From: Mycosphaerella arachidis
Taxonomy: Eukaryota; Ascomycota; Dothideomycetes; Mycosphaerellales; Mycosphaerellaceae
NCBI GenBank assembly: GCA_001297265.1
Contig: LIHB01000125.1
Span: 1 to 64,000 of the forward strand
Reading direction: 5' to 3'
Length of the DNA stretch: 64,000 nt
Under the pieces are notes generated by a model. The model was not told where the DNA came from and did not search any database. It saw nothing but the letters and a program-made list of their open reading frames with translations. Position numbers and translations under genes: made by a program. Of the stretch, positions 45,091-57,135 are shown one piece after another. Positions within the stretch are counted from its first letter, which is position 1. Each line of letters starts with the position of its first letter.

Positions 45091-45504
45091 ACTGGTCTCC
45101 TGGCTCTCCCTCCCGAGATCTGGTCGAAGATTGGCAAGCTTGTCATCGACGTTTCTAAGAGCCTTTGGAAACTGAGCTTCAACCCCGATAACGGTAGAGC
45201 TTCAGATGTCTATCACCAGCCACCCATGGCCCGCACATACAGATTTCTATGTCACGCGCTTATGAAATACTGTTACAGCACGAAGCCCGACATCTAGGCA
45301 CACCCTGAGGAAGGGCCAGTTGGTAATTGGGTCCGTGCCCTCGGACCCGGCATGCGGCGCTACATCAAGGGTCTGAGAGTATTGAGGTTTGAAAAAATAA
45401 CAGTGAATATCGAGGAATGGATTGTGCAGTTGAATGGGTCTTCGTGGGTTGATCATGAATTCGTTGAGCTTGATTGCAAGGACATCGAATATAAAGAGCG
45501 GTAG
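45091..45504 (+). pseudogene. Array copy C
   Basis: The exon follows a CCACCAG acceptor. It opens TGLLALPPEIWSKIGKLVID, then PPMARTYRFLCHALMKYCYS. A TAG at 45295-45297 breaks it, after which the same frame reads NWVRALGPGMRRYIKGLRVL and ends at 45504. One premature stop separates an otherwise full-length copy from function. A GTGAGT donor near 45033 marks the conserved intron. Confidence 0.6.
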
Positions 45505-45872
45505 AAGACCCAGGCTCGGTCTGTACGCTTCCTTTGATATCAAACTAGCCGCAGCAACATCGATAACGGGGTTACTGATCTACACGTCCATCGATGGGGC
45601 GACCTGTTAGACTCGCTTGATCTTTGAGTATCCTGGGCGATAGCGAGTATCGGAACAAGCTGGCTTACTTCACGAATACTGACACACATATCTTCAACGA
45701 AAGATCGCGCATGTGATGATGCGTCCATGCGTTCGAAACCGTTCGACCCATTGCCTATGCTGCCTTTCGAAAACTGCAACTTCAGCCACTTACTTCCTGC
45801 GTTTGCGACACTTCCAACCTTTTCTGGCGCATCAATTGACTTGCCATCGAGGACCCAGGTCTGACAAGCAAG

Positions 45873-46384
45873 ATGGCCACTTCCAGCCACACCGAGCAGA
45901 TGCACACCATCAGAGTGGTCTTAACTCAAGCATTACGTGTCGGAATTGCTCTAACTGGACGGCAGTCTATCGGTCTTCTCAACCTACCAGCTGAGATCTG
46001 GTCCAAGGTCGGCAAACTCGCCATGGACGACTTCCCAGCCATCACCACTGCCGAGTTCATATGCGTTCGTCCTCTTTGGTTTCAGCAACCACTTACACGC
46101 ACCTGCCGAGTCCTCCGCGAAGAACTGCTCTCATATTTCTACTCCACGAGGACTGCGTAACCTCAAAGTCATGGTCGGTAAGGGGTAACGAGCGATAGAC
46201 CCCGGAGATGCGGCGCAGTGTCGGTCGCGTCTACGGCGGTCGCACGGGGACGTGGTCGGGTAAGGTCTCACATAGGGAATTGTGGCTCAAGGGTGTGTGG
46301 AAGGTCGACCTAACGTTGGTTTTGATCCAGGATGAGGAGGCTAGAGATGTTCCACTGAAGAAGTATGTGGTTCGCTTTTGGTAG
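45873..46384 (+). pseudogene. Array copy D
   Basis: From MATSSHTEQMHTIRV at 45873 the frame passes directly into IGLLNLPAEIWSKVGKLAMD and LTRTCRVLREELLSYFYSTR, ending at TAA near 46160. After a gap, another frame from 46202 encodes PEMRRSVGRVYGGRTGTW and a C-terminus LKKYVVRFW ending at 46384. The two halves need a frameshift in the connecting 40 bases. Confidence 0.55.
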
Positions 46385-46711
46385 AGCGGCAGAGATGCTC
46401 GGCTACATCAGGAGTATGGCACCGAAGATCTTGCATCGCGCAAGGTTTGCTGCATGATTGAGCTATTATCCTGCCTTCCAACGCTTCAACCCGCGTGAAC
46501 ATGGATCGCAACTGCCTACACAACTACTCAGACTTCAACGCTTCTCGTTTCCACAAGCTCACAAAACTGCAGACGAATGCTGACTCTATCAATGTTTGTT
46601 GCTGGTTGCTGTCAAGGTTCTTCTAACGTTTTCGAACTTCTTCTGAACTGTCAATCCTACTTCACGGCTTGTCGCCCACGGACTCGCGCTGGCGAGACTA
46701 GCCAGAAGCCG

Positions 46712-46825
46712 AAAGGCCTGCTCAACCTTGCCGTCGAAATGTAGTCCAAGATCGGCAAATTCGTGCTCGACGACACACCTGTCTCTGGCCTTGAAGAAGG
46801 GTGTAGTGGAGAGCTAGCGAGTTGA
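46712..46825 (+). pseudogene. Array copy E, N-terminal stub
   Basis: The frame reads KGLLNLAVEM, TAG, SKIGKFVLDDTP, so the conserved Trp codon has become TAG (46742-46744). It ends at TGA 46823-46825. The middle and C-terminal blocks are absent. This is the shortest recognisable unit. Confidence 0.5.
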
Positions 46826-47051
46826 CGTAGGCGGAAGGCGAAGGGTGGTCGTTAATAGACTTATGTCGCGGTCGTACTCGAGTTCTGCAGACACATAAGT
46901 TACTATATTCTTTTGTAAATAGCAAAGTCACAAACGTGCACATTCTTAACCTCACCTTCTTAGCCCATTCTTAACAACATTTGAAATCAAAACTCTGCCT
47001 GCCATCACTACCACCACCGTAAATGCAACTACCAATTATACTACCAATAAC

Positions 47052-47584
47052 ATGTCAAACAACACTGCCAGCTCGCCAGTGATCCAGCTAGTAACATCAT
47101 TTCTGTTAACACAAGCCAGTGACATCAACAAGCGTACCGGCCTTCTCGATCTACCAGCAGAAATCTGGTCGCATATGGCAGACTCGACGTCGATGAAACT
47201 CCGCAGCTGGATCGCCCAGCCGTCACCACCCGGTCAGGTTGCAAGTACAAATTAACATCTCGCCGACCCCCTCTGACGCGCACCTGCCGTGCCTCGCGTC
47301 AAGAAGTCCTTGACTACTACTACAAGTTCCGGGTATAGGTAACGATATACGCTGGTTTTGTCTCCAGTCCCTATTACGGCATCGCACGCTGGCTACGATC
47401 TATCGGCCAGGCCAACCGTATCAGTCTACGCGGGTTTACGGTCGCTTCAATGGTGCTGCATACAGAGGCAGCTGCGGCAAAGTCCACGGAAACTTGGGGC
47501 TTTGTAGTCAAGTTTGCGAAGGCAGAGGAGCACAAGGGCACTGACGGGAGGCCGGTCGCTTGGTACGAAGTGCGGTTCGTATGA
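47052..47584 (+). pseudogene. Array copy F
   Basis: The frame from MSNNTASSPVIQLVTSF leads to RTGLLDLPAEIWS, then shifts by one frame near 47175 into GRLDVDETPQLDRP and LTRTCRASRQEVLDYYYKF. A TAG lies at 47336-47338. The remainder, IARWLRSIGQANRISLRGF to WYEVRFV, is in frame and ends at 47584. One frameshift and one stop disable a complete copy. Confidence 0.6.
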
Positions 47585-47753
47585 AGAGGTGCACGCTCGC
47601 CAGAGCAAATTTGCATGTGAACGTGCACGTGCAGTCTGCCAAGACTACACAATTTCGTGTTTTGAGCTCACTCGCCTTTACATGCTGCTCTTCCGCAGCA
47701 CATTCAACAACTTGAATGTCATCATGATCATCATCACCATCATCGCGAGTACC

Positions 47754-48249
47754 ATGTGTGGCAACACTACCCCAAAGGTAAGCAAATTCGTATCTTCACT
47801 CTTCATCTCTCGCATTTACATTCCAAACCAGCGCAAAGGCCTACTCGACGTCCGCTCCAAAATTTGATCGAAAATCTAGAGGCTCACTTTCGACACATCA
47901 GACAGAATGGACGGCTGCAATCTCGACAGATGGAAATCCCAGTACCACCAACTACCAATCACGCGCACATCTCGTGCTTTACGTGGAGAACTGCTCCCTT
48001 ACTTCTACAACACCAAAGTCAGAACTATCTGCCTAGGGGCTGAGGTAGACATTGGGATGTGGTTTTGCGCCATGGGACCTGAGTTCCGGAGGGAATTTCG
48101 GGGCAAATCATATCAGTGCCGGCTGGAACGACGTGAAGAGGCTCAAGAAGCGGGCGATAGAGTGCTGGCGAGTGAAGCTGAAGCTGGTGAAGGCGGATGT
48201 TGCGGTCAATGTGTGGCCTTCTGGGGACTTGAGGATGAGGTTTGCGTAA
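47754..48249 (+). pseudogene. Array copy G
   Basis: A short first exon (MCGNTTPK at 47754, GTAAGC donor) and a CCAAACCAG acceptor precede RKGLLDVRSKI. TGA and then TAG follow in the next few codons. The frame then reads LPITRTSRALRGELLPYFYN and MWFCAMGPEFRREFRG, and the C-terminal RLKKRAIECWRVKLKLVKAD to MRFA lies in another frame ending at 48249. Two stops and a frameshift are needed. The exon 1/intron layout equals that of the intact 32.2-kb gene. Confidence 0.6.
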
Positions 48250-48462
48250 CGAGTGCGGCTAGATCGATCCTGATGACGACGCTTGCCTATCGCCATGGAC
48301 TAGCGATTGCATGTGATTGCTGAGTCAGCTGGAATTCCCACCAATTTATCCACGTCTTGAGCTCACCCACTTTTCGACGCTGGATTCTCGCACAACTCCA
48401 GCACTACCGAAGTATCGAACAAGCTCGCTCCCAACATTATCATTACCAACATCGCAGCCACC

Positions 48463-49090
48463 ATGGCTGGTCACATCATGACTAGAGTAAGCGACAGATT
48501 CTTTCCATATTACAACCCATTCAACTAACGTGCTACACCATGAGATCAGACTACGTACAAACCATCACTGGCACGCACCTGACGGGCCTTCCGTCAAGAG
48601 CTCCTCCACTAGTACTATCAGACACGAGTGCACGTTGCACGTATAATCATCACAATTCCTCGCTCCGATGGTAATGAAGACCAAGATACTCCGATGGCTG
48701 AAGGCCACTTGGGTTTGAGAAGCGCCAATCTCCACGCCGTTTCCACATGACAGGAGACATACTCTCTACAGACGAGGCGGAGGCCAGCTTCAGGAAGGAG
48801 GTGGGCTCTGAGGGGAAAGCTCAAGAAGCTTGCGGGGGGTTGGGGACATTATGTGCAATCGGGTTGCGAAGTATGAAGTGCGGTTCGAACCAAATGAGCA
48901 GGAAGAGCGAGATACGGTCAGACCTGTGCGTGGAAATGCTTGGGAAATGAGGGTTGCGAAAATGTGGGTCAGAGCCCGGCTGAGAAGCTATGACCTGTGT
49001 AAGGTGAATTCGAACAGATCTGAGGAATCGACCTTCTTCGGGTTCTGCTCGAAGCAGACTGGTCCAGCCACGGCAGGCTGTGACCATGAA
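48463..49090 (+). pseudogene. Array copy H
   Basis: A first exon MAGHIMTR with a GTAAGC donor survives. The LLDLPAEIW block is missing. After the acceptor the sequence reads SLART, TGA, RAFRQELLH, TAG, YYQTRVHVARI. Near 48870 another frame has AKYEVRFEPNEQEERD, matching the C-terminal block of copy F. The copy is deleted and frameshifted. Confidence 0.45.
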
Positions 49091-49142
49091 TATGAACTCA
49101 CCATGACCCTTTCAACGCCATCGCTATGCCTCACGCTCAGTT

Positions 49143-51741
49143 TCAATTCCTAAAAGTCATACTCCGTCCCGGACCCTCCTTCTGATTCCTCGGCATACCC
49201 TTCGGCGCATCCAGCGCCTTCGCATACGGATTCTTCTGCTTCTGATTCTTCTTCCTGTCCTTGGCACTCACTCTAGGCTCCCTCGGCGGGTTCAAGATGC
49301 TGGGCGCTGCGGCGTAGTCGAAAGGTGTATCATCCTCGAGTTCACCATCTTCAGCAACCTCCCCATTCTGCAGTGCTTCCTTCTTTGCTTTCTTTTCAGC
49401 CTTCCTAGCTGCTTTTCTCTCGGCTTTCTCGCGTTCGCGTTGATCCCGACCAGTATCTGGTGTTAGTGAGACTTCGTCGGTGTTTGCTGCCATGCCGTCC
49501 TCCTCCAGTGACGCGAATTTGTCAAGCTGGCGCTTTCGCTTCTTGCCGCGCTCTTTCAGAATAAAAGTGTCGTCCTCGGCTGAGAGCTCAGGTGCCGGCG
49601 CAGGCACAAGCTCAGGCGCCGGTGGCTCTGCTTCGACTTCGATCGGGTTGGCGAAGATCTCTGCCGTCAAGGGTGGTAGTGGCACAGCCAGCGAGACATT
49701 GGCTGCTAGCGACATCTCTCGCTTCTGGTGTGCGCTGTTGTCGAAAGCAGAACCCCAGAAGGTCGAAGTGGAGCTTCGAAGCGGCAGAGTTGATGACGGT
49801 GTGTAGTCGGCCATAGAAGCTGTCGCCGGTGCATTTGCCGTCGAGATTGTCTTTGCCGGTGTCGTTTGTGCTGGCGCAGATTTGCGTGACGCCTGCGGCT
49901 CGATCTGATTGAGGATATCCATCATAGCTGGACCGTCCTTCCCGGCCTCCTTTGCCTTCGCGATCACGCTCACCAGCTCATCTGCTCTCAGCTTGACAGT
50001 TTGAGTGGTGGGCTGGGCTACACCCAGCAACGCCAGTCGATTTGGCGGCATAGCCTTGGCAATGCTCAGCACTTGATGGTTTGGCATGACATAGTGCGTA
50101 CTGTCGTCTTGCTCCCTCGCCACATCGTCCCGCCACTTGTGCACAGCACGAAACACTGAGAACTGCTCCTTCGAGAAGAGTGCTGGAGTTCGCGACAGCA
50201 TCTTATACCATCCTCCAGCACCTTGACCCAGTTCGGCATCGTAGATAGGATGCTCATATCTCTGCAACGCTACTTCCGTACTCTTCTGAAGCACGTCCCA
50301 TATCTTGTCGCCCTCATGGTCTGGCTTCGAGAAGTCAGACCTCTGCACCAGCTCATTCCGCATGTTATCAAAGATGTAGAGCAAGAAGTGGGTATCGCTT
50401 CTGGCGTAGTCGAATAGTTCTTGCGGAAGTGGCCGTATCCGCCAGTCGGCCATTTGATATTGCTTCTGAGCGTCAAAGTCGATGAACTTCTTGAGCAGGA
50501 AAGCCAGGCTTCCACCAGTGTAGCCCAATGCTCGTGCGGCGTAGTGAGTATCAAAGAGCCCAACGATGTAGAGACCAAGGTCACGTTGTAGCCAGACGAT
50601 GTCCATGTATGCTCCGTGCAGCACCTTGATGATGCCTGGATCCGCGAAGACTTGGTTCAGGCACTGCATCTTTCTTCTCCACGGCTGGAGCGTGTCCACT
50701 ATCCAATCCTTGTCGCGTGTGCTGATCTGCATGAGTGATACTATACCAACATACGTTCTGCTATCGTGATGTTCCAGGTCGATGGCAATCTCCTTTGCCT
50801 GCTTGAGCTCCTCCAGCATCTCGTACAAGGCTTCCTCGGTGTCGACGAAGGTCGCGGTCGTGGAGTCGAAGGGTTGGTACATGATCGGGTCGCTGATCGT
50901 ATACACGGAGGACGGGTATCGGTACTGCTCGATCTCGAGCTGGTAGGGATGTGGGTATCTGTTTGGTAAGTTAGGATTGATGTTACAGTAGCGTTGTTGT
51001 CCACATTTCTGGTGAGGAAAGAGATGTCGGAAACGTTGTGCTTTGGGACTGAAAGAAAAGAGGTGCCTCAGACCATCTTCATGATCCAGCACGCCAAGTC
51101 GAGAGTGAGAAATGAGATGGTAGGCATACGATAGTTGCGTACCCTCGTCCGAAGCAATGGGCGCAGTCTCGAGCGGCACTGAAGCATGAGGCTTGCTCTG
51201 CAGCAGCGGCTTGAAGGGCAGCACCTCATCGTTCTTGGGCACGTGCTCGAAGTTCAGCTGCGGCTTCGCAAGCTGCTGTGTCTTGAGTGCCGCAGCGATT
51301 CGCGAGACCTTGGACGGTTTGGAGGGCGCCGCCTGGGATTGTACTTAGCACTGTATCTCAGGACCATCTCTTCTGTGTATCGCTTACTTGTTCAACGCCA
51401 GGACTCAATCTCTTCACCGCACCCGTGAACTCGTCCAGGGCCGTGTCGGCGCGCTCGAGTAGGCTGTCGACGACATCAACGACGGCCTTCCAGTTGTTCT
51501 CGACCGAATCGAGGTCCTTTAGGCGCCGAGGACGTACAAGCTCCGTGTTCGCCGTCGAAACGCCAACAAGACGTTCCGCAAGACCCAAAAGACGCGCATT
51601 CTGCTGGTCGAGCGTGGAGCCGACCGTCGAGTCGAGCGATCGGTGGAAGGCGAGATCTTCGTTGCCGAGGGCGTTGGCGCTGCGGATGGTCGCGACGAGA
51701 GAGGATTTGATGTTCGCTTCGAGGCTGTTGAAGTCGTCCAT
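49143..51741 (-). CDS. RRP6: Exosome 3'-5' exoribonuclease Rrp6
   Basis: The product is the nuclear catalytic subunit associated with the RNA exosome, trimming rRNA, snoRNA and degrading aberrant RNAs. Exons 51388-51741, 51130-51332 and 49143-50958 give about 790 residues. Exon 1 carries the PMC2NT domain (SLVATIRSANALGNEDLAFH). Exon 3 has the DEDD-Y nuclease: EIAIDLEHHDSRTYVGIVSL, GAYMDIVWLQRDLGLY, DTHYAARALGY and YARSDTHFLLYI. The HRDC domain follows (QFSVFRAVHKWRDDVAREQD, IAKAMPPNRLALL). The C-terminus has a basic KKRKRQ signal and a low-complexity Lys/Arg/Glu-rich region. The 171-nt second intron (50959-51129) is open in frame. It was called because removing it joins SYPHPYQLEIEQYRYPSSVY as in relatives. 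Confidence 0.92.
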
Positions 51742-53149
51742 CTTGCGCCACTCTGCCGTGCTATCGGGTCATGAGTGAGACGCGGCGAAGGCTATGTAAT
51801 GTACGCCTCATCGCCGTCAACTTTTGCAAAGCTTCCAGTTCGCTAAAGATGCTCGACAAGGATTATGCGGCGCCTCGGGCCGTGTGCCGCAGTCACATTG
51901 CGCGGTGAACGCTCTTTCCCCGTCCTCCACGCACCTTCTACAACACGAACAGCGTTGACGGTCACTATGCATGTGGGTACAAGAATCACCCGCTAACAAA
52001 AATCATCGCCCACTCAAGCTTACACATGGACGTCCCCGCTCCAGTCATGTAAAATGCCTCTGTGCCGGACGCCAAGGCCGGTCGAGCAGTGAGGCCATCA
52101 CCGACACCGAGAAAGACAACGGGATGCCTCAACATGTCGCGAAAGTGCCGTGCCCTCGTGAATGGTGCCAACGACATGCTTTCAGTGCAAGATATATGGA
52201 GCCTCTTCGACCTGGATCCAAAACAATCTCCTTCATTCTATGGTCTGGATATACCTGGCAAAGCATTGCGAGGCTACCATGTGCTTGCGGCTCATTATTC
52301 CAGGCCATGAGCGATGAAGGAGCTCAATGTACTACCGAACTCGGCAAGCTCGGCATTCTACCTTAACTCATGCGAGCTATATCGGAGGTATCGCAGTTGG
52401 AGCTTTGGTCGTTCTTCCGAGGCCCCATCTTTCGGAGCTGTCTGGCGCGGTGACCGCCGCTGCCAGAGGCACATGCACGTTGGCTCAGATCCACGCGCTT
52501 GGAGCCAGTCAGACGGAGGGTGTTACCGCACGAGATATATGCCCTGACTGCTTCCTCTTCGAACAGTTGCTACTCCAGCTCTATATCTTGTGCTCGTGGC
52601 ATTCTGTAAACAGCTCTGCCCTTCAGCCGGAGTAAACGGTATCAACCATGCTCAATATTTCTACAACCTGGCACAGCGCGCTGGACGCAACAAACGCATT
52701 TTCAACAAGATCTGGATCGGCTGCTGGAAGAATTTTGTGACATCAAGAATTCTTGCAAAAGGCGACGCCGCCCTGAGCTGAGTTTAGAGTGACCTATATT
52801 CCTCCGACACGCCGCTTTTATTCCTCCAACAAGCATATTCTATCCGATCGATCGTCGTGAACAGACAATCTCGTCCTCGAGCATTGGAGAAGTCATCATC
52901 AACTATGTCCGAAGCCTGCGACGACTGGACCAATACTTCCACGCCGATGCATGGGACCGACTTCACGACAAGCTCACGAAGAGCGTCCATGTTGGCAAAA
53001 TAGACTGAAAGGGCCCGAGCATTCCAACCGCAGCACAGTATCGTGAAGTGCTTTTCGAGACTAAAGCCCCTCTGGATAATGTTAGTGCTCAAGTCCGTTC
53101 AAGAAGCTTCCAACAGACTCACGCAACTTCTGATGATGGGCGACCACAC
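51742..53149. other. Decayed or gene-poor region upstream of the aconitase remnant
   Basis: A protein-like piece near 52638-52781 (QYFYNLAQRAGRNKRIFNKI) ends at a stop, and other short frames at 52062-52635 have mildly protein-like composition. None could be assigned. This may be an additional pseudogene. Confidence 0.35.
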
Positions 53150-55203
53150 ATGACATTAGCCCAGAATATATTCATGCAGCATGCAATATCTGCTATGCCC
53201 ACAGATTGCGACAGCCTCGCGGCTGGTGATGTGATCCGGGCTGGAAGCGACTGGATCGTCGCAGCAGAGTTGTCTTGGGCATCTATGGCGCAGACATACG
53301 AGGAGCTGGAAAGCCAGGCATCCGGCGCAATGACCGTCTCTGGATAGCTGGAGACTATGTCGTGCATCCCAGCATCGCTAGCAACCCCAAAGGTCAAGAC
53401 ATACCTCCAGACAGCAGAGAAGGCGAAGCGTGATTTCAAGATGAACGAGTTTCAAGCTATGAACTACACAATCATGCACACTGAATTTCTGCAAGAGCGC
53501 GCGGGACCTGGGATGCTCATTGTGGGATCTAACTCTCACACATGCTCGGCTGGTGCTGTTGGCTGCCTGTGCATCGGACTGGGAGCAGCAGGTTTCATGA
53601 TTCATTTGGCGCTCGGCGAGACCTGGTGGGAAGTGCCAGAATCTGTTCGCATGAAGCTCATTGGAAAGCCGTGCCGAGTCATCAGTGGTAAGGACATTGA
53701 TCTTGCACATTTTGAAAGTGCTCAAACGCAACACTGTCGCTGCAGGATGTATTGTCGAGTTTCTCGGTGATGGTGTACGGCACTGATCTGTGGACGTCCG
53801 CTTCGCGATCTGCGACATGTGCACGGAGTCTGGAGCTATCACATAACTCTTTGCACCAGATGCGATTACGCGAGAGTCCGTCAACGGTCGAAAGCGCAAA
53901 GCCAAAAAGGTCAGCTCACTGTACTTCCCTCCCGACGAGGGTGCTGAATATGCCGAGCGATACACCATTGACCTGAGCCTCGTGCCATCCATTGCAAGGT
54001 ATTAAAACCCTGATGATTTCCTCCCAGTCTCGAGCATGGCTGTGCTCGACCTCGACGGCGTCTTCATCGGAGCCTGTGCCACGAAACAAGAGGAGCTCGT
54101 GCTGGCAGGACTGGTTCTACAGGAAAGTTTGAAGAAAGGCCTCACCCTGGCGCCACGCAAGCGGCACTACGTCCCAGGGTCTTTGCCAATCTTTGAGAGG
54201 CTTCGTGAGGTATACTCGATATGTATGAGGCTGCAAGCTTTACTCTAGGACCCCCAGATGCTCGATGTGGTGGGTCTTTCTGCGGAGAAAGCAGATGAGA
54301 GAGTTGGTTGAGCTTGCAGAATCGCAACTTTAAGAACAGGATGTGCAAGGGCGCGGTCGATCATGTCACCTCCGCGGCGATGTGTGCCGCTTTATCTTTC
54401 TCGATGAAGGTGACTGATCTGGCTTCTCTGCTTGGTGGTATTGACTTCGAATTCTCTGAACGTTGTAAGGGTATTGCAATATTGCAATCAGACTAGTTCG
54501 GGATGCAGACTATGTGGAACCCGCACCTGCGGCTATGAGTAGGACAATTCCAGATGGCGATCACGCTTCATTGTCATCCGATGCTGAGCTTTCCGAATCC
54601 AAATTTGGCTTGACCGTCATCCAAAGCAGGATAGCAGTTCTTGGAGACTTGATCGACCCGGACGCACTGGCTCCCGGCTTCGCACTCACCAGCTGTATGA
54701 CCGACGAAAATTTGGGCCAGCACGTTCTCTGCCACACGCACTGAGACTCTTGTCAACAGGTTCGAGACGCACATCAAGTCATGGTAGCCGGCAAAGCCTT
54801 CGGAGTCGGCCACAGTCGAGAATGCGCCCTATCCGCGCTGAGGGGTTCTGGTGTACAAGCCGTGATCGCAAGATCTTTCGCTTTCATCTACGGCCGGATT
54901 CAACCCAGTCTAGGTTTTCTCGGTATCGTCATGCACGATGAAAACTTCTACTCCGCTGCACAGCAGGGCGAAAGTATCGAGATTGATGTGACTCCACTGC
55001 GAATCAGCGTCGCCGGGAATGATTCCACTTTTGGGTTGTCAAAGATTGAGTGTGAACTCACACATAGTCACGGTATCACTGAATGCTACAAGACGTATGG
55101 GAAAGCCATCTGGGACAGGCTCTTGAGCCACGGGCAGGACCCAATCGAGCGAAAAGCACCTTCCAAACAAGAATCATATGTCGACAGTCGGCTGGAGAGA
55201 TAA
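53150..55203 (+). pseudogene. Aconitase-superfamily hydro-lyase pseudogene
   Basis: The intact family catalyses reversible hydration using a 4Fe-4S cluster. Recognisable blocks run the full length. From 53150: MTLAQNIFMQHAI and DWIVAAELSWASMAQTYEEL. From 53440: NYTIMHTEFLQERAGPGMLI and SNSHTCSAGAVGCLCIGLGA. From 53700 in another frame: LKRNTVAAGCIVEFLGDG. Then VLDLDGVFIGACATKQEELV, a VDHVTSAAMCAALSFSMKVT stretch, and the swivel domain AGKAFGVGHSRECALSALRG. TGA 53784-53786, TAA 53844-53846 and TAA 54003-54005 lie in the same frame. At least one frameshift occurs near 53700, and the C-x2-C cluster region near 54260 is damaged. The whole gene is present but dead. The order and low similarity to true aconitase suggest a specialised aconitase/isopropylmalate isomerase-like enzyme. 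Confidence 0.8.
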
Positions 55204-55589
55204 GCATCAGCTTCTTACAGCACAGACGCGTACCCTCGAGCTCCTCACGAGCGAAACTTTAAGCCTTGCCATTCAATGTGGAGCATGAAAGTGGCTCATG
55301 AACTTCCTCCTTTGGCTCGTTAGGTCTTGTGAGGATCGGCATCCTTGTCAAAAGCTTGGCATGACCTTGTTAATGCTCTTGCGCTTCCCAGGTTATCGCC
55401 ATTTTTCCGGTGTCTACATAGCATCCGTAGCGCACTACGCAGACACCAGGCGTCAAGGACCCGCACGGTGATGCTGCTGATAGATGTTGGGAAACTAGCC
55501 ATGTTGACTGCTATACGAAGCTCCGCAATCCGATGCACTTCAAGGCACGATAGAAGCGTCATTCACCAGCAATACAATGTTCTCGCACT

Positions 55590-57135
55590 GAAATCGAATT
55601 GCATACGCAACATTCGCCCTCTTTTCCTGGGTCCCTTTCACAGTCGGCGAGGTCGATCTCTATCAAGCCATGCCAGTCGCTCGGACCCTGGTTCCCTCCA
55701 TCAACGATCAACTCGTTCTCCGCAGGGTCTCCAGTCGGCTCTCAAGACGTTCACATCCTACATCGATGGCTATATCGCTACCTGCAATGGATCGTTCGGT
55801 CCCATCGATCCGAGTGACACGGCTTTCACCATGGCTCTGTTCGCCGGGAGCAACGATTTCAGCCTAGGGAATCAGTCACTCCTACCGGTACCACCGTAGC
55901 GCACAAGACTTCCTTCCGACCGATAGAAGTATACACGCGGCCGCAGACTTGAAGCATTTGTTTACGGTGTTCTCACCTGTTGCTGTATATGGTCTTGAGG
56001 TCTGGTCGCGAAGCATCGTCGACTTCCTGCCGGAGCTTCTGGAGCCGGCGCACAATGCATCCACGACTGACTCCGTTGGCAATATAGACTCGGTGCCCTG
56101 TCGGAGCATATGGCTGGCATAGTTCGAGATTTAAATACAGCCAACGCCAAGAACGAGAAAATGCTGACATCTGATGCAGCGCATGCCTGTGATTGTCGAT
56201 AAGCCATACATGTATACTGCGTTTCTGGAATGGTTTGCAAAAAGGCCTCTAGTACGCGAATCTGACACCACGCCAATATACTCGCATCCGCATTTCAGTT
56301 GCTGGCTTCCGCGATGGAGCGTGAGACAGGCAAGTCCTTTGAGTAACTGCTCGAGATGATCATCGCGCTTCTTGCTCGGCAGAACACCCACCTCCTTGAC
56401 TATAGCACGATACTCTACGGTGCAGACCTCAACAATAGCTCACACGATAGCGAACCAGCCTCTCTGGCACTAGTATCAAACATCCCAGGACCTCTCCCTC
56501 TTCGATCGCTCAATCCTCATAAACAGCATATTTCCCAGCCACAATAGGCCGCTGGCTGAGAGGTTTCACTTCGACCAGTCCTCTTAGCAACGCGGTCGGG
56601 AAGACCGCGGGAGATATATCATTACAGCGAGAAAGTTATCGATCCTATCATCGACATCTGAACGAAGTCAGGAAGCATTGCGGGGTATAGCAATTACTTT
56701 GACCTTGTGCCCGACTACGATGTTGGGTTCGTCATCTTGGCGGTGTACAACGGGGGATGTGCTCCTGACCTCAACGCGTATCCCGATATACTGTTCGTTG
56801 CACTAAGTCAACTTCATGACTTGGCGAGAGGTCAGGCGAAGGAGTATCTGGGGAGGTCATTTTCGAACGCAATCGCTGGCGTGGCAGTGAAAAGCCTCTT
56901 CGTCTGTGGTACGGACTGGCTGGAGCAGATCGCAAACGACAGTGGCATCGACCGAGCGTCCATGGATTTCCGGCTTTACCCAACGAATTTTGATCGAGAA
57001 GACAAGTTCTTGTTTAAAGCAAGCGTACAGAGGCCCGTTGCAGGACAAGAGCGCACTGGTCGATGCGGGCACTCCCAAGTGCGTGTCCTGAATGACGTTG
57101 AGTCACGTGGAGAGGAATGGAACGGCGTTGGATGA
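55590..57135 (+). pseudogene. Beta-lactamase-like (serine hydrolase) family pseudogene
   Basis: Fungal proteins of this fold are serine hydrolases or acyltransferases. Pieces occur in order: ALKTFTSYIDGYIATCNGSF (about 55735-55800), DLKHLFTVF and VDFLPELLEPA (about 55950-56050), GRPREIYHYSEKVIDPIIDI, then TGA at 56659-56661 and TKSGSIAGYSNYFDLVPDYD running into GFVILAVYNGGCAPDLNAYP. A C-terminal block reads SGIDRASMDFRLYPTNFDRE. Frames change between pieces and the first part is poorly preserved, so the gene is inactive. It lies immediately downstream of the aconitase-like pseudogene on the same strand. Confidence 0.65.

Noticed and set aside
42835..49090. Array explained as one large multi-exon gene
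   Set aside because: The same N-terminal, middle and C-terminal blocks repeat in order many times, each with its own short first exon, which fits separate duplicated genes.
42835..49090. RIP as the cause of array decay
   Set aside because: CpA and TpG are still common across the array and many lesions are indels, unlike the RIP islands at 1-3340.
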